From UBA2210 sp036825195 (GTDB lineage Bacteria; Desulfobacterota; Syntrophia; Syntrophales; UBA2210): DNA of 32,689 nt. The notes under the pieces are model-generated. The model was given only the letters and a program-made list of their open reading frames with translations, searched no databases and was not told the DNA's origin. Shown here one piece after another: positions 1 to 7,411 of the stretch. A program made the position numbers and the translations under genes. Where the stretch lies: NCBI GenBank assembly GCA_036825195.1, contig DAISYQ010000037.1:1-32689 (forward strand). Direction: 5' to 3'. Every line of letters starts with the position of its first letter. Within the stretch, counting starts at the first letter, position 1.

Positions 1-54
1 ACGGATTTGGAACTGGCCGAAAAAGAAAAAATCCTCAACGACGCAGGATATTGA
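1..54 (+). CDS. gmd: GDP-mannose 4,6-dehydratase, C-terminal tail (partial)
   Basis: The first 17 codons of the window read TDLELAEKEKILNDAGY and then stop at TGA. This resembles the extreme C-terminus of bacterial GDP-mannose 4,6-dehydratases, which often end in a D-x-E-L-A-x-x-E-K-x-L-x-x-A-G-Y-like helix. The next gene is GDP-L-fucose synthase, the enzyme that uses the product of this dehydratase, so the pairing is the standard gmd-fcl order. Only the tail is visible and no catalytic residue can be checked. The call rests on the short terminal motif plus context. Confidence 0.6.
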   Translation, partial: TDLELAEKEKILNDAGY

Positions 55-83
55 AAAGTGTAGTTGTCGCTATCAAGAGAAAA

Positions 84-1139
84 ATGAAACTCAAAGACGC
101 CAAGATTTATATTGCCGGCCATTATGGTATGGTTGGTTCCGCTATCGTAAGAAAACTTGAAGACAGGGGGTATTCTAATCTTGTCGGCAGATCTCACTCC
201 CAGCTCGATCTCACGAGACAGCAGGATGTTGAAGACTTCTTTGAAGATGAACGACCCGATTATGTCTTTCTCTGCGCCGGAAAAGTGGGAGGCATAGGAG
301 CCAACAGTACATACAAGGCCCAGTTCATCTATGAAAACATGATGATAGCCGCAAATGTGATCCATGCTTCATACCGGTATGGAGTCAAGAAGCTTCTGAA
401 TCTCGGTTCTTCCTGTATTTATCCCCGACAGGCCCGACAACCCTTGAAGGAGGAGTATTTCCTGACATCAGAACTGGAACCGACGAACGAGCCCTACGCC
501 ATAGCAAAGATAGCGGCGATCAAACTGTGCCGCTATTATAACGAACAGTACGGGGCGAATTTTATATCCGTTATGCCCACAAATCTCTACGGTCCCGATG
601 ATAACTACGACCTTGAAACATCGCACGTTCTCCCCGGTGTGATTAGAAAACTGCATCTGGCGAAACTCCTCTCAGGGAAGGCTTTCCCGGCTCTGTATCG
701 TGACCTACAACGGTTCGGGAACAATTTGTCAGCTGGCTCATCCGATAGTCCGGCAGTGATTGCCGGGCACTTATCACGATTCGGTATCCACCCCGACAGG
801 GTTGTTCTGTGGGGCAGTGGAGAGCCGGAAAGGGAATTTCTCTACGTGGATGACCTGTCCACCGCCTGTGTTTTTCTCATGGAAAAGTATGACGCGAAGG
901 ATATCGGCGAATTCATCAATATCGGTGCCGGAAAGGGTATATCAATCCGTGAACTGGCTGGAATGATATCGGGGATCGTGGGATATGGTGGATCTATAGA
1001 ATGGGATAAAACAAATCCGGATGGCACCCCCCGGAAACTGCTCGATGTATCCCGGATGATGGACAGGGGCTGGAGAGCGCATACCCCACTTAAACAAGGC
1101 ATAGAAATGACATACAAGTGGTATACATCCCATTTATAG
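84..1139 (+). CDS. fcl: GDP-L-fucose synthase (GDP-4-keto-6-deoxymannose epimerase/reductase)
   Basis: This NADPH-dependent short-chain dehydrogenase converts GDP-4-keto-6-deoxy-D-mannose to GDP-L-fucose in the cytoplasm, supplying fucose for surface polysaccharide. The Rossmann motif GHYGMVGSA lies at residues 12-20. The active-site segment GSSCIYP (about 108-114) carries the Ser and Cys of the family, the YxxxK pair is Y138/K142 (EPYAIAK), and the conserved His of SHVLP is about residue 181. An insert of roughly 40 residues (LLSGKAF to IHPDRV) before the WGSGEPEREFLYVDD core is longer than in E. coli. A TTG start at 51 overlapping the gmd stop is possible, but the ATG at 84 follows AAGAGA and gives the usual MKLKDAKIYIAGH beginning. 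The gene follows gmd without a gap, implying one transcript. Confidence 0.92.
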   Translation: MKLKDAKIYIAGHYGMVGSAIVRKLEDRGYSNLVGRSHSQLDLTRQQDVEDFFEDERPDYVFLCAGKVGGIGANSTYKAQFIYENMMIAANVIHASYRYGVKKLLNLGSSCIYPRQARQPLKEEYFLTSELEPTNEPYAIAKIAAIKLCRYYNEQYGANFISVMPTNLYGPDDNYDLETSHVLPGVIRKLHLAKLLSGKAFPALYRDLQRFGNNLSAGSSDSPAVIAGHLSRFGIHPDRVVLWGSGEPEREFLYVDDLSTACVFLMEKYDAKDIGEFINIGAGKGISIRELAGMISGIVGYGGSIEWDKTNPDGTPRKLLDVSRMMDRGWRAHTPLKQGIEMTYKWYTSHL

Positions 1140-1180
1140 TGAAGTAATGAAATGCATGGAAGGAGTTCTCAGGTAACGTT

Positions 1181-2152
1181 TTGAGAGGAACAGGTCAGAA
1201 AAACAATACCCGACGTATCCTGATTACCGGTGGTGCCGGATTTCTCGGCTCCCACCTCTGTGATCGTTTGGTGGACGAAGGTCATGACGTCTTGTGCCTG
1301 GACAACTTTTTCACTGGCGAAAAAGAGAACATAAGCCATCTCATGGGAAGATCCAATTTTGAGTTGATTCGTCATGATGTGGTGCAGCCTATCTTCCTCG
1401 AAGTGGACGAAATATACAATCTGGCCTGCCCGGCATCACCCGTTCACTACCGGCACAATCCGGTAAAGACAATCAAGACAAGTGTCATGGGTGCCATACA
1501 TATGCTGGGATTGGCAAAGAGGGTTAAAGCAAAGGTCTTACAGGCTTCCACCAGCGAGATCTACGGAGATCCTACCGTTCATCCTCAGAAGGAGGAGTAC
1601 CGGGGGAACGTCAATACTATCGGCAGACGGTCCTGTTATGATGAGGGTAAGCGTTGCGCCGAGACCCTTTTCTTCGATTATCACAGGCAGAATAACATTA
1701 ATATCAGGGTGGTGAGGATCTTTAATACCTATGGACCAAAAATGCGACCGGATGATGGTAGGGTGGTTAGTACCTTTATCGTCCAGGCCCTGAAGGATCA
1801 GGATATACCCATTTTCGGGAATGGGTCACAAACCCGTTCCTTTTGCTATGTCGATGACATGATAGAAGGTATGATCCGTATGATGAACGGTACCGATGAT
1901 TTCGTCGGTCCTGTCAATCTGGGAAACCCCGGTGAATGTACCATCACTGAACTCGCCAGGAAAATAATAGAAATGACCGGCTCGGGTTCAAAAATTGTTT
2001 ACAGACCTCTTCCCCAGGATGATCCCTTGCAACGCAGGCCCGATATAACGCTGGCCGAGGAAAAACTTGGATGGAAACCGGAAATCGGCCTCGAAGTGGG
2101 CCTGAAAAAAACAATACAATATTTTAAGGAAGCTAAGAGGATTACATCGTAA
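1181..2152 (+). CDS. UDP-glucuronate decarboxylase (UDP-xylose synthase)
   Basis: This extended short-chain dehydrogenase oxidatively decarboxylates UDP-glucuronate to UDP-xylose (or the 4-keto pentose) in the cytoplasm, for glycan synthesis. The NAD-binding motif GGAGFLG is at residues 17-23. The UXS-typical YNLACPASPVHY is at about 79-90, TSEIYGDP at about 124-131 holds the catalytic Glu, and Y153/K157 form YxxxK (SCYDEGKRCAE). NTYGPKM and the RSFCYVDD block follow. The length of 323 aa is normal for the bacterial enzyme. The only reasonable start is TTG at 1181, preceded by AGG at 1171 and AAGGAG at 1160; the next in-frame ATG would remove the Rossmann fold. It lies 41 nt after fcl in the same sugar-nucleotide cluster. 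Confidence 0.93.
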   Translation: MRGTGQKNNTRRILITGGAGFLGSHLCDRLVDEGHDVLCLDNFFTGEKENISHLMGRSNFELIRHDVVQPIFLEVDEIYNLACPASPVHYRHNPVKTIKTSVMGAIHMLGLAKRVKAKVLQASTSEIYGDPTVHPQKEEYRGNVNTIGRRSCYDEGKRCAETLFFDYHRQNNINIRVVRIFNTYGPKMRPDDGRVVSTFIVQALKDQDIPIFGNGSQTRSFCYVDDMIEGMIRMMNGTDDFVGPVNLGNPGECTITELARKIIEMTGSGSKIVYRPLPQDDPLQRRPDITLAEEKLGWKPEIGLEVGLKKTIQYFKEAKRITS

Positions 2153-2245
2153 GACAGTGGGTATCAACTACATAAAAATATTATTATGGTGTATAGATAC
2201 GGTGTGATCCTCCATCACGCAATCAGTTGGATGAAAGGAGTCTGT

Positions 2246-3385
2246 GTGAACGTACCGTTGCTCGATCTGAGGCCGCAACTAAAGACTATAGAAAATGATG
2301 TGAAGCGTGCCGTCAATGAAGTTATCAGTTCCACCCGTTATATCATGGGTTCGAAGGTGGAGGATCTTGAAACTCAAATCGCACACTATGTAGGTGTAAA
2401 GTATGCCATTGGAGTCTCATCGGGGACGGATGCACTGTTGGTTTCCCTTATGACCTTGGATGTGGGACCCGGAGATCTTGTCATCACTACACCTTTTTCT
2501 TTCTTCGCCACGGCAGGCGTTATTTCGCGGCTCAATGCAACTCCCGTTTTCGTGGATATAGATCCCGGTACCTACAACATGAGTCCGTTCTCCCTCGAAG
2601 AATGGCTCGAGTCGGAAACCGCAAAGAGAAACAGGGTTAAGGCGATCATTCCTGTCCATCTCTATGGTCAGTGTGCGGATATGGGGCCGATTCTTGCCGT
2701 TGCCGGGAGGTATGGTATACCGGTGATTGAAGATGCGGCACAGGCCATCGGTGCGAGATACCCTTTGGGGTCTGAAATAAAGAAAGCCGGCAGTATGGGT
2801 TTGATGGGTTGTTTTTCCTTCTTTCCCAGTAAAAATTTGGGAGCCATGGGCGATGGTGGAATGGTTGTTACAAACGATGCCAACATTCATGAAAAACTGA
2901 AGAAGCTCAGAAATCATGGCGCCGAGCCGAAATACTACCATGAGTTGATCGGAGGCAACTTCCGGCTTGATGCAATTCAGGCGGCGATCCTGTCGGTGAA
3001 ACTGCCGCACCTTGACACATGGCATGCAATGAGGCAGGAGAATGCAGCCTATTATGACGGAAAACTGAATAGCGAAGGTGTGAAAATCCCCACAATTGCC
3101 TTTAAAAGAGAATGTCATATTTACAACCAGTATGTTATATCGGTATTGCATCGAAGGGATGATCTGAGAAAATTTCTTACGGAAAACAACATAGGAACCG
3201 AAATATACTATCCCGTACCCTTTCACAAACAGGAATGCTTCAAGAACCTCGGTTATAGACCAGGTGATTTCCCCAACAGCGAATACGCCGCCGGCCATAC
3301 CATTGCGCTGCCTATATATCCGGAACTGACCACTGAAATGCAGGATTATGTCATCCAAAAAATAATGGAAGAGAATCGACTGTAA
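2246..3385 (+). CDS. DegT/DnrJ/EryC1/StrS family sugar aminotransferase
   Basis: This PLP-dependent aminotransferase acts on keto-sugars bound to nucleotides. The family makes amino sugars for O-antigen, capsule or glycoprotein glycans. Visible are SSGTDAL (cofactor phosphate binding, about 58-64), the aspartate in IEDAAQAIGA (about 163), and the Schiff-base lysine in SFFPSKNLGAMGDGG (K196 from this start). An upstream ATG at 2186 adds 20 residues without homology and has no good ribosome site. GTG at 2246 has AAAGGAG five bases upstream and gives MNVPLLDLRPQL, the normal family N-terminus, so I chose it. The exact substrate is unclear; relatives include WbpE/WlbC (3-keto-UDP-GlcNAcA) and PglE-like enzymes. 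It closes the polysaccharide cluster. Confidence 0.88.
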   Translation: MNVPLLDLRPQLKTIENDVKRAVNEVISSTRYIMGSKVEDLETQIAHYVGVKYAIGVSSGTDALLVSLMTLDVGPGDLVITTPFSFFATAGVISRLNATPVFVDIDPGTYNMSPFSLEEWLESETAKRNRVKAIIPVHLYGQCADMGPILAVAGRYGIPVIEDAAQAIGARYPLGSEIKKAGSMGLMGCFSFFPSKNLGAMGDGGMVVTNDANIHEKLKKLRNHGAEPKYYHELIGGNFRLDAIQAAILSVKLPHLDTWHAMRQENAAYYDGKLNSEGVKIPTIAFKRECHIYNQYVISVLHRRDDLRKFLTENNIGTEIYYPVPFHKQECFKNLGYRPGDFPNSEYAAGHTIALPIYPELTTEMQDYVIQKIMEENRL

Positions 3386-3479
3386 AAAAACCGTTCAATC
3401 CTTGAGAGGGAATGACAGTGTACAACAACGGTCTTGCCGAGCCTTGGTGTATACTGAAAAAAGAGCAAAGTCAGGACTG

Positions 3480-3485
3480 TATAAT
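3480..3485 (+). promoter_or_regulatory. Possible sigma-70 -10 element upstream of the ComEA-like gene
   Basis: A perfect TATAAT lies 44 nt before the ATG at 3529, in the 143-nt gap after the aminotransferase gene. No convincing -35 hexamer sits 16-18 nt upstream; that stretch is A-rich. The site is plausible but unproven. Confidence 0.35.
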
Positions 3486-3528
3486 CCACTTTTTTACGAC
3501 CCGCCGCCGGATGTAAGGAGGTGTCGGT

Positions 3529-3810
3529 ATGAAGAACGGTAAAAGAATCCTTGCGTTTCTGGTTGTGTTGATATTACTAATGTCAATGGTCGCTGTCGTG
3601 ATGTCTGAAGAGGGGAAAAAGATCAACATCAACACAGCTACGGTGGAAGAGTTGGTTACTTTACAAAGAATAGGCCCTAAATATGCCGAAAGGATAGTAC
3701 AGTACAGGGAAGCAAACGGTCCTTTCGTGGAGGTGGAGGATATCATGAAGGTGCAGGGTATTGGGCCTAAAACAGTGGAAGCAAATAAGGATATGATGAC
3801 CGTAGAATAG
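3529..3810 (+). CDS. ComEA-like helix-hairpin-helix protein, exported
   Basis: This 93-aa protein has a short basic N-terminus and a hydrophobic stretch (about residues 6-25), so it is exported or membrane-tethered. A ComEA-type (HhH)2 DNA-binding module follows. The opening ININTATVEELVTLQRIGPK and the second hairpin VQGIGPKTVEANKD are diagnostic. In competent bacteria ComEA binds incoming DNA in the periplasm. Many non-competent Proteobacteria also carry such stand-alone domains, so a DNA-uptake role is an inference, and no other com genes are nearby. The start is firm: AAGGAGGTGT lies just before the ATG. The next gene starts 20 nt downstream and may share the transcript. Confidence 0.88.
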   Translation: MKNGKRILAFLVVLILLMSMVAVVMSEEGKKININTATVEELVTLQRIGPKYAERIVQYREANGPFVEVEDIMKVQGIGPKTVEANKDMMTVE

Positions 3811-3830
3811 ACCAGTTTACATAATACCGG

Positions 3831-4313
3831 ATGGCGGGTTGTAAAAAAGTGGAACATGAAATTACTCTGGATCACATAGACAGAAAAATTCTCAATATAA
3901 TACAGAAGGGGTTTCCTCTCGATGAGAGGCCCTTTCGAACGTTGGGCGTGCTGGTTGATATCGATGAGAATGACGCCTTGAAGCGTGTCAGAAGGCTTAA
4001 AGAAGAAGGCATTATCCGAAGGATAGGAGCTGTGTTTGATACCACCGGCCTCGGTTTCACGAGTACGTTGTGCGCCGCGAAGGTGCCCGCCGACAGACTC
4101 GAACAGTTCGTACATGTCGTCAATTCCTACAGAGGCGTCACCCATAATTACCTGAGGGATTATGACTATAATGTATGGTTCACCTTCATAGCGCCTACCG
4201 AGCAAGAGATTGAAACGTCGTTGTCGGATATTGCGAAAGAAACGGGCATCAGAGATATTATCAGCATGCCGGTCAAACGCAGAGTGAAGATCGATGCGAG
4301 ATTCAGACTGTAA
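3831..4313 (+). CDS. Siroheme decarboxylase subunit (AhbA/AhbB/NirD-G-H-L type, Lrp/AsnC fold)
   Basis: This protein resembles the Lrp/AsnC-derived enzymes that decarboxylate siroheme to 12,18-didecarboxysiroheme, the first step of alternative heme b (Ahb) and heme d1 (Nir) synthesis. It has an N-terminal winged-HTH-like half (LDHIDRKILNIIQKGFPLDE, about 13-32; VRRLKEEGIIRRIGAVFD, about 53-70) and a C-terminal RAM-like half. The latter holds RGVTHNYLRDYDYNVWFT (about 101-118), whose His is a conserved active-site residue. The length of 160 aa is normal. The functional enzyme is usually an AhbA-AhbB pair encoded side by side; no partner is visible here and I cannot tell A from B. The start is uncertain: ATG 3831 lacks a clear ribosome site and GTG 3849 is an alternative. 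Confidence 0.85.
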   Translation: MAGCKKVEHEITLDHIDRKILNIIQKGFPLDERPFRTLGVLVDIDENDALKRVRRLKEEGIIRRIGAVFDTTGLGFTSTLCAAKVPADRLEQFVHVVNSYRGVTHNYLRDYDYNVWFTFIAPTEQEIETSLSDIAKETGIRDIISMPVKRRVKIDARFRL

Positions 4314-4332
4314 TACAATAATAGATGAACCA

Positions 4333-4348
4333 AATCACTCTAGTGATT
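4333..4348. repeat. 16-bp palindrome upstream of atpZ
   Basis: AATCACTCTAGTGATT has perfect 7-bp arms (AATCACT/AGTGATT) around a 2-nt centre. It lies 22 nt before the first F0 gene, in the 57-nt gap after the siroheme decarboxylase gene. The geometry suits a dimeric regulator's operator, but no regulator is identified and a chance origin is possible. Confidence 0.4.
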
Positions 4349-4370
4349 GACTTCATGAGAACTCTATGAT

Positions 4371-4649
4371 ATGGACGGCACGGCGATGGGAAAAGCCGAT
4401 AAAAAAAAGATGATATTCCAGATGGGGTACGCTGCGAGTCTGGGTCTTGCCATGGTTATCGCAATCTTTGGCTGTCTCATGATCGGAGTGTATCTTGACA
4501 AGAAGCTGGGAACGAATACGGTCTTTACCCCTCTGTTTTTGGTGATAGGTATTGCAGCTGGTTTCAGGAACTTCTACCTTTTTATAAAAAGCACCTTTCC
4601 CGATAAGGAGAAGGGTTCAGACAAGGCCGTGGACGATGGTCGACATTAA
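4371..4649 (+). CDS. atpZ: AtpZ/AtpI-like F0 accessory membrane protein
   Basis: This 92-aa protein has two predicted membrane helices (about residues 19-42 and 53-72). It carries the AtpZ-type pattern of a Gly-rich first helix, a short loop LDKKLGTNTVFTP and a second helix ending GFRNFYLF. AtpZ/AtpI proteins precede F0 genes and are thought to help c-ring assembly or cation supply. ATG 4371 has GAGA about 10 nt upstream; ATG 4386 (MGKADKKK) is an alternative start. The gene overlaps the next by 14 nt, which indicates translational coupling. Confidence 0.8.
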   Translation: MDGTAMGKADKKKMIFQMGYAASLGLAMVIAIFGCLMIGVYLDKKLGTNTVFTPLFLVIGIAAGFRNFYLFIKSTFPDKEKGSDKAVDDGRH

Positions 4650-5058
4650 GAAAACCATCACTCAGAGAAATATTGAGATAGGAAACTGGGTGTTGCTCGG
4701 GGTATTCCTTATTCTTAGTTTTCTGTTCCTGTCCAAGGGATTCACGCTGGGGGTGTTGCTGGGAGGTCTGATAAGTATAGCGAATTTCCACTGGCTCTAC
4801 AGGGATCTTCGCGGTAGCTTTATGAAGCATGCGGATCGGGCAAAGCCCTTTATGATGATAAAATATTATATACGGTTTATTGTTACGGGAGTTGTGCTTT
4901 TTTTTATCATAACCAGGACTCCAGCCCATGTGTTCGGGCTTCTGCTCGGACTTTCCCTGGTTGTGATAAACATCGTAGTAACGGTTATTGGTTCGAATCT
5001 AAAAAATCCACTAAGGAGGTTCAAAAAGAAAAATGCATCCTTTTTTATTTTTAGGTAA
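4636..5058 (+). CDS. atpI: ATP synthase subunit I (AtpI family)
   Basis: This 140-aa protein has four predicted membrane segments (roughly 18-34, 38-55, 75-92 and 97-117) and a basic C-terminus. It matches the loose ATP-synt_I family by size, topology and position directly before atpB. AtpI is a non-stoichiometric assembly factor for the c-ring. The gene overlaps atpZ upstream (14 nt) and atpB downstream (26 nt), so these genes form a tightly packed operon. The AAGGAGG that serves atpB lies inside the 3' end of this gene. Sequence conservation in this family is weak, so the call leans on context. Confidence 0.78.
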   Translation: MVDIKKTITQRNIEIGNWVLLGVFLILSFLFLSKGFTLGVLLGGLISIANFHWLYRDLRGSFMKHADRAKPFMMIKYYIRFIVTGVVLFFIITRTPAHVFGLLLGLSLVVINIVVTVIGSNLKNPLRRFKKKNASFFIFR

Positions 5059-5686
5059 ACTTCCATTTCCACCTCATGTGACGTATACGTGGGTTATTAT
5101 GCTGTTACTGGCACTTTTCTCTTTCTTGGCGACGCGGAGACTCAGTTTATATCCCGGAAGGGTTCAGCATATTTTCGAAGTGATTCTGGGAGGGATCAGA
5201 GATCTGATGCTTGATGTCATGGGGCCGACCGGTCTCAAATTCTTTCCCCTCATAGCAACAATCGCCATCTTTATTCTGACCGCTAACCTCCTGGGTATTA
5301 TCCCCGGGTTTGAGTCGCCGACAGCCAATCTCAATACTACCGTCTCTATGGCGCTTGTCGTCTTTGTCTTAACCCATATCGTGGGAGTCTGGGTGCACGG
5401 TTTCAAGTATGTTAAGCAGTTTATGGGGCCTGTCTGGTGGATGACCCCCATTATGCTGCCCATCGAACTCGTGAGTCACCTCGCCCGTCCGATTTCTCTT
5501 TCAGTGCGTCTGTTCGGAAACATAATGGGTGAGGATCTCGTACTGGCAATCGTCCTGATGCTGGTTCCTTTCCTCGTTCCGCTCCCGGTCTTTGTGCTGA
5601 TGATCTTTACATCCGCAATCCAGACCCTGGTCTTTATCATGTTGTCGATGATCTATATACAACTGGCGATGGAGGAGGCACATTAG
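5033..5686 (+). CDS. atpB: F-type ATP synthase subunit a
   Basis: Subunit a forms the two half-channels through which ions reach the c-ring. The family core is clear: ANLLGIIPGFESPTANLNTT, then ELVSHLARPISLSVRLFGNIMGED. The Arg of VRLFGN corresponds to the essential E. coli Arg210. The C-terminal helices end in FIMLSMIYIQLAMEEAH. At 217 aa it is near the short end for bacteria, with a brief N-terminus. The start ATG 5033 has AAGGAGG at 5013-5019, a long 13-nt spacing, and sits inside the end of atpI. Unusually, atpE does not follow: a hairpin and a two-component system on the other strand intervene. Subunits b, delta and F1 are not in the window, as is common in Desulfobacterota. Confidence 0.95.
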   Translation: MHPFLFLGKLPFPPHVTYTWVIMLLLALFSFLATRRLSLYPGRVQHIFEVILGGIRDLMLDVMGPTGLKFFPLIATIAIFILTANLLGIIPGFESPTANLNTTVSMALVVFVLTHIVGVWVHGFKYVKQFMGPVWWMTPIMLPIELVSHLARPISLSVRLFGNIMGEDLVLAIVLMLVPFLVPLPVFVLMIFTSAIQTLVFIMLSMIYIQLAMEEAH

Positions 5687-5746
5687 GATAAGAGGTTCTC
5701 ATTCCTGTTTTTGAAAATAGAGATGGTGTATAGTGAATTTTTAGTG

Positions 5747-5789
5747 GGGGGTCATCCTGATAACGGTCGGGAAGACCCCCTTTGTTGTT
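5747..5789 (+). terminator. Hairpin after atpB, between convergent genes
   Basis: GGGGGTC (5747-5753) pairs with GACCCCC (5774-5780) across a 20-nt loop, followed by TTTGTTGTT. It ends the atpZ-atpI-atpB unit and lies between convergent atpB and the response-regulator gene, so it may also serve the minus strand. Its presence argues against read-through from atpB to atpE. Confidence 0.7.
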
Positions 5790-7152
5790 ATTCGAAGGTG
5801 ATGTTGTATTTTTCCAGTTTTCTCTCAAAGGTAGGCCGGGAGATTCCCAGGATTTCGCAGATTTCTCCCTTGTTCTTTTCGTGTTCCCTGATGACCTTCT
5901 TGATGTGCATTTCTTCTATTTCGTCGAGAGTCATGGGTCTGTTCTGAACCTCCCCGATGCTGCCTCGGTCGGCTTCACTGCCGGTCCCGTCTTCCATGAG
6001 GTCGGGGAAGTCTTCCTTCCCGAGGATCTGTCCCTTCGAAACAACGGCAGCCCTGACCAGCAGGTTCTCCAGTTCTCTGATATTTCCAGGCCATCGGTAT
6101 TTGAGAAAAATTTTCATCATCGTATCGGAAATGCCGGCAATTCGCTTGTGCAAATCCCTGTTTATCTTGTTGAGCAGGTATGTGACGAGTGGTTCTATAT
6201 CTTCCCGTCTCTTTCTCAGTGGCGGAAGATTGATGGATACGATGTTCAGACGGTAGAAAAGGTCGTCCCTGAATTTTCCCTCTCTCACCAGTGTCCGGAG
6301 GTCTTTGTTGGTTGCGGCTATGATCCTCGCGTTTACCTTGACGCTGTCTTTGCCCCCCACCCGTTCAAACTCCATCTCCTGAAGTACCCTGAGGAGTTTG
6401 GCCTGGAGATTTATGGACATCTCGCTTATCTCATCGAGAAATACCGTTCCGTAGCGGGCAAGTTCAAATTTACCCTGCTTTCTGGCTATCGCTCCCGTAA
6501 AGGAACCTTTTTCATGGCCGAACAGCTCGGATTCCAGAAGGGTTTCCACTATGGCGGAACAGTTAACTGCTATGTATGGTTCATCTCGTGATGTGTTGTA
6601 GTGGATGACCTTGGCGATCAACTCCTTTCCTGTTCCGCTTTCTCCCTGAATCAGTATGGTAGCCCTGTTCTGGGAAGCAACGCCAATGGTCTTGAATATC
6701 TCTTTCATCTCCTTTCCTGTGCCAATGATATCCCCTACTTTGAAATCGCGTGATGGTTCCATAATCAGACCGCTGATCTTCTTTTCCAGCTCTATGGTGT
6801 GCAGTGCCTTTCTGATGGCTATATCCAGTTCATCAACATTGATGGGTTTGTGGATATAATCGAAGGCCCCTTCCTTCATCGCTTTAATCGTTGTTTCCAT
6901 ATCGTGATGGGCGGTTATCATGATAACCTTGACATTTTCATCGTCTTCCCGCAAGTCCTCGAGGACGGTGAAGCCGCTTATATCTGGAAGTCTGATGTCG
7001 AGGATAACCACATCGGGTTGTATTGCTACAAATTTGTTCAAACCGTCTGTGCCGGTGGAGGCGGTGTGTGTTTCATGCCCCTCCTCTGTCAGGTAGAGTT
7101 TCAGACTTTCGCGAATGGATCTGTCGTCGTCAATGACAAGAATCTTGGACAT
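5788..7152 (-). CDS. Sigma-54-dependent response regulator, NtrC family
   Basis: This 454-aa bacterial enhancer-binding protein has three parts. The receiver domain (1-120) shows acidic residues D8-D10, phospho-acceptor D52 in VVILDIRLPD, T80 and K102. The AAA+ domain (about 138-370) shows Walker A GESGTGKE at 170-177, the sigma-54 contact loop as GSFTGA at 216-221 (consensus GAFTGA), and Walker B VFLDEI at 237-242. A Fis-type helix-turn-helix closes it (about 425-452, GEICEILGISRPTFERKL). It should activate sigma-54 promoters when phosphorylated by the kinase encoded upstream on the same strand. The start ATG has GAGGGAG about 11 nt upstream. A matching candidate target lies before atpE (10727-10742). 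The Ser in GSFTGA is a tolerated variant in this family. Confidence 0.95.
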   Translation of the reverse strand: MSKILVIDDDRSIRESLKLYLTEEGHETHTASTGTDGLNKFVAIQPDVVILDIRLPDISGFTVLEDLREDDENVKVIMITAHHDMETTIKAMKEGAFDYIHKPINVDELDIAIRKALHTIELEKKISGLIMEPSRDFKVGDIIGTGKEMKEIFKTIGVASQNRATILIQGESGTGKELIAKVIHYNTSRDEPYIAVNCSAIVETLLESELFGHEKGSFTGAIARKQGKFELARYGTVFLDEISEMSINLQAKLLRVLQEMEFERVGGKDSVKVNARIIAATNKDLRTLVREGKFRDDLFYRLNIVSINLPPLRKRREDIEPLVTYLLNKINRDLHKRIAGISDTMMKIFLKYRWPGNIRELENLLVRAAVVSKGQILGKEDFPDLMEDGTGSEADRGSIGEVQNRPMTLDEIEEMHIKKVIREHEKNKGEICEILGISRPTFERKLEKYNITFE

Positions 7153-7231
7153 GTTCTGTATATCTCCCTCTGTTGAACGTTGAAATGAACTGAACAGCGA
7201 GCACCTGTTCCGTTGCGTGTATCAGGATCGG

Positions 7232-7411
7232 CTATGCTGAGTGAATAATACCATTTTCTGTAATCCCGAAAAAGTGGATAAGTGCGTCAATACTGTCATC
7301 TTCTTTCATAAAACAGAAAATAATGTGTAACGTACCAAGAATTTCCCGCAGCGTGTTACGGTATTCTCCTGTCGGGTCATGAAAAATCAGCCGAGGAGCC
7401 TTGAGAACCAT
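7232..7411 (-). CDS. Possible 59-aa ORF between kinase and regulator
   Basis: This ORF starts at an ATG inside the 3' end of the histidine kinase gene, 35 nt overlap in another frame, and stops 79 nt before the response regulator. It fills most of the otherwise empty 224-nt gap. The protein begins MVLKAPRLIFHDPTGEYRNT and continues with a hydrophobic LGTLHIIFCF segment. I do not recognise a family; the opening faintly resembles the beta1-alpha1 part of a degenerate receiver domain. GGAGG directly abuts the ATG, which is too close for an ideal ribosome site. It may be a real small component of the operon, a decayed receiver fragment, or chance. Confidence 0.35.
   Translation of the reverse strand: MVLKAPRLIFHDPTGEYRNTLREILGTLHIIFCFMKEDDSIDALIHFFGITENGIIHSA

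Noticed and set aside
2417..3358. 313-aa minus-strand ORF opposite the aminotransferase
   Set aside because: The plus-strand gene shows clear family motifs; the antisense peptide shows none and is a frame shadow.
3471..4205. 244-aa minus-strand ORF across the ComEA-like and siroheme decarboxylase genes
   Set aside because: It runs antisense to two recognisable genes and lacks any family resemblance.
5782..6591. 269-aa plus-strand ORF opposite the response regulator
   Set aside because: It is antisense to a well-supported NtrC-type gene, has no recognisable protein sequence and no ribosome site.
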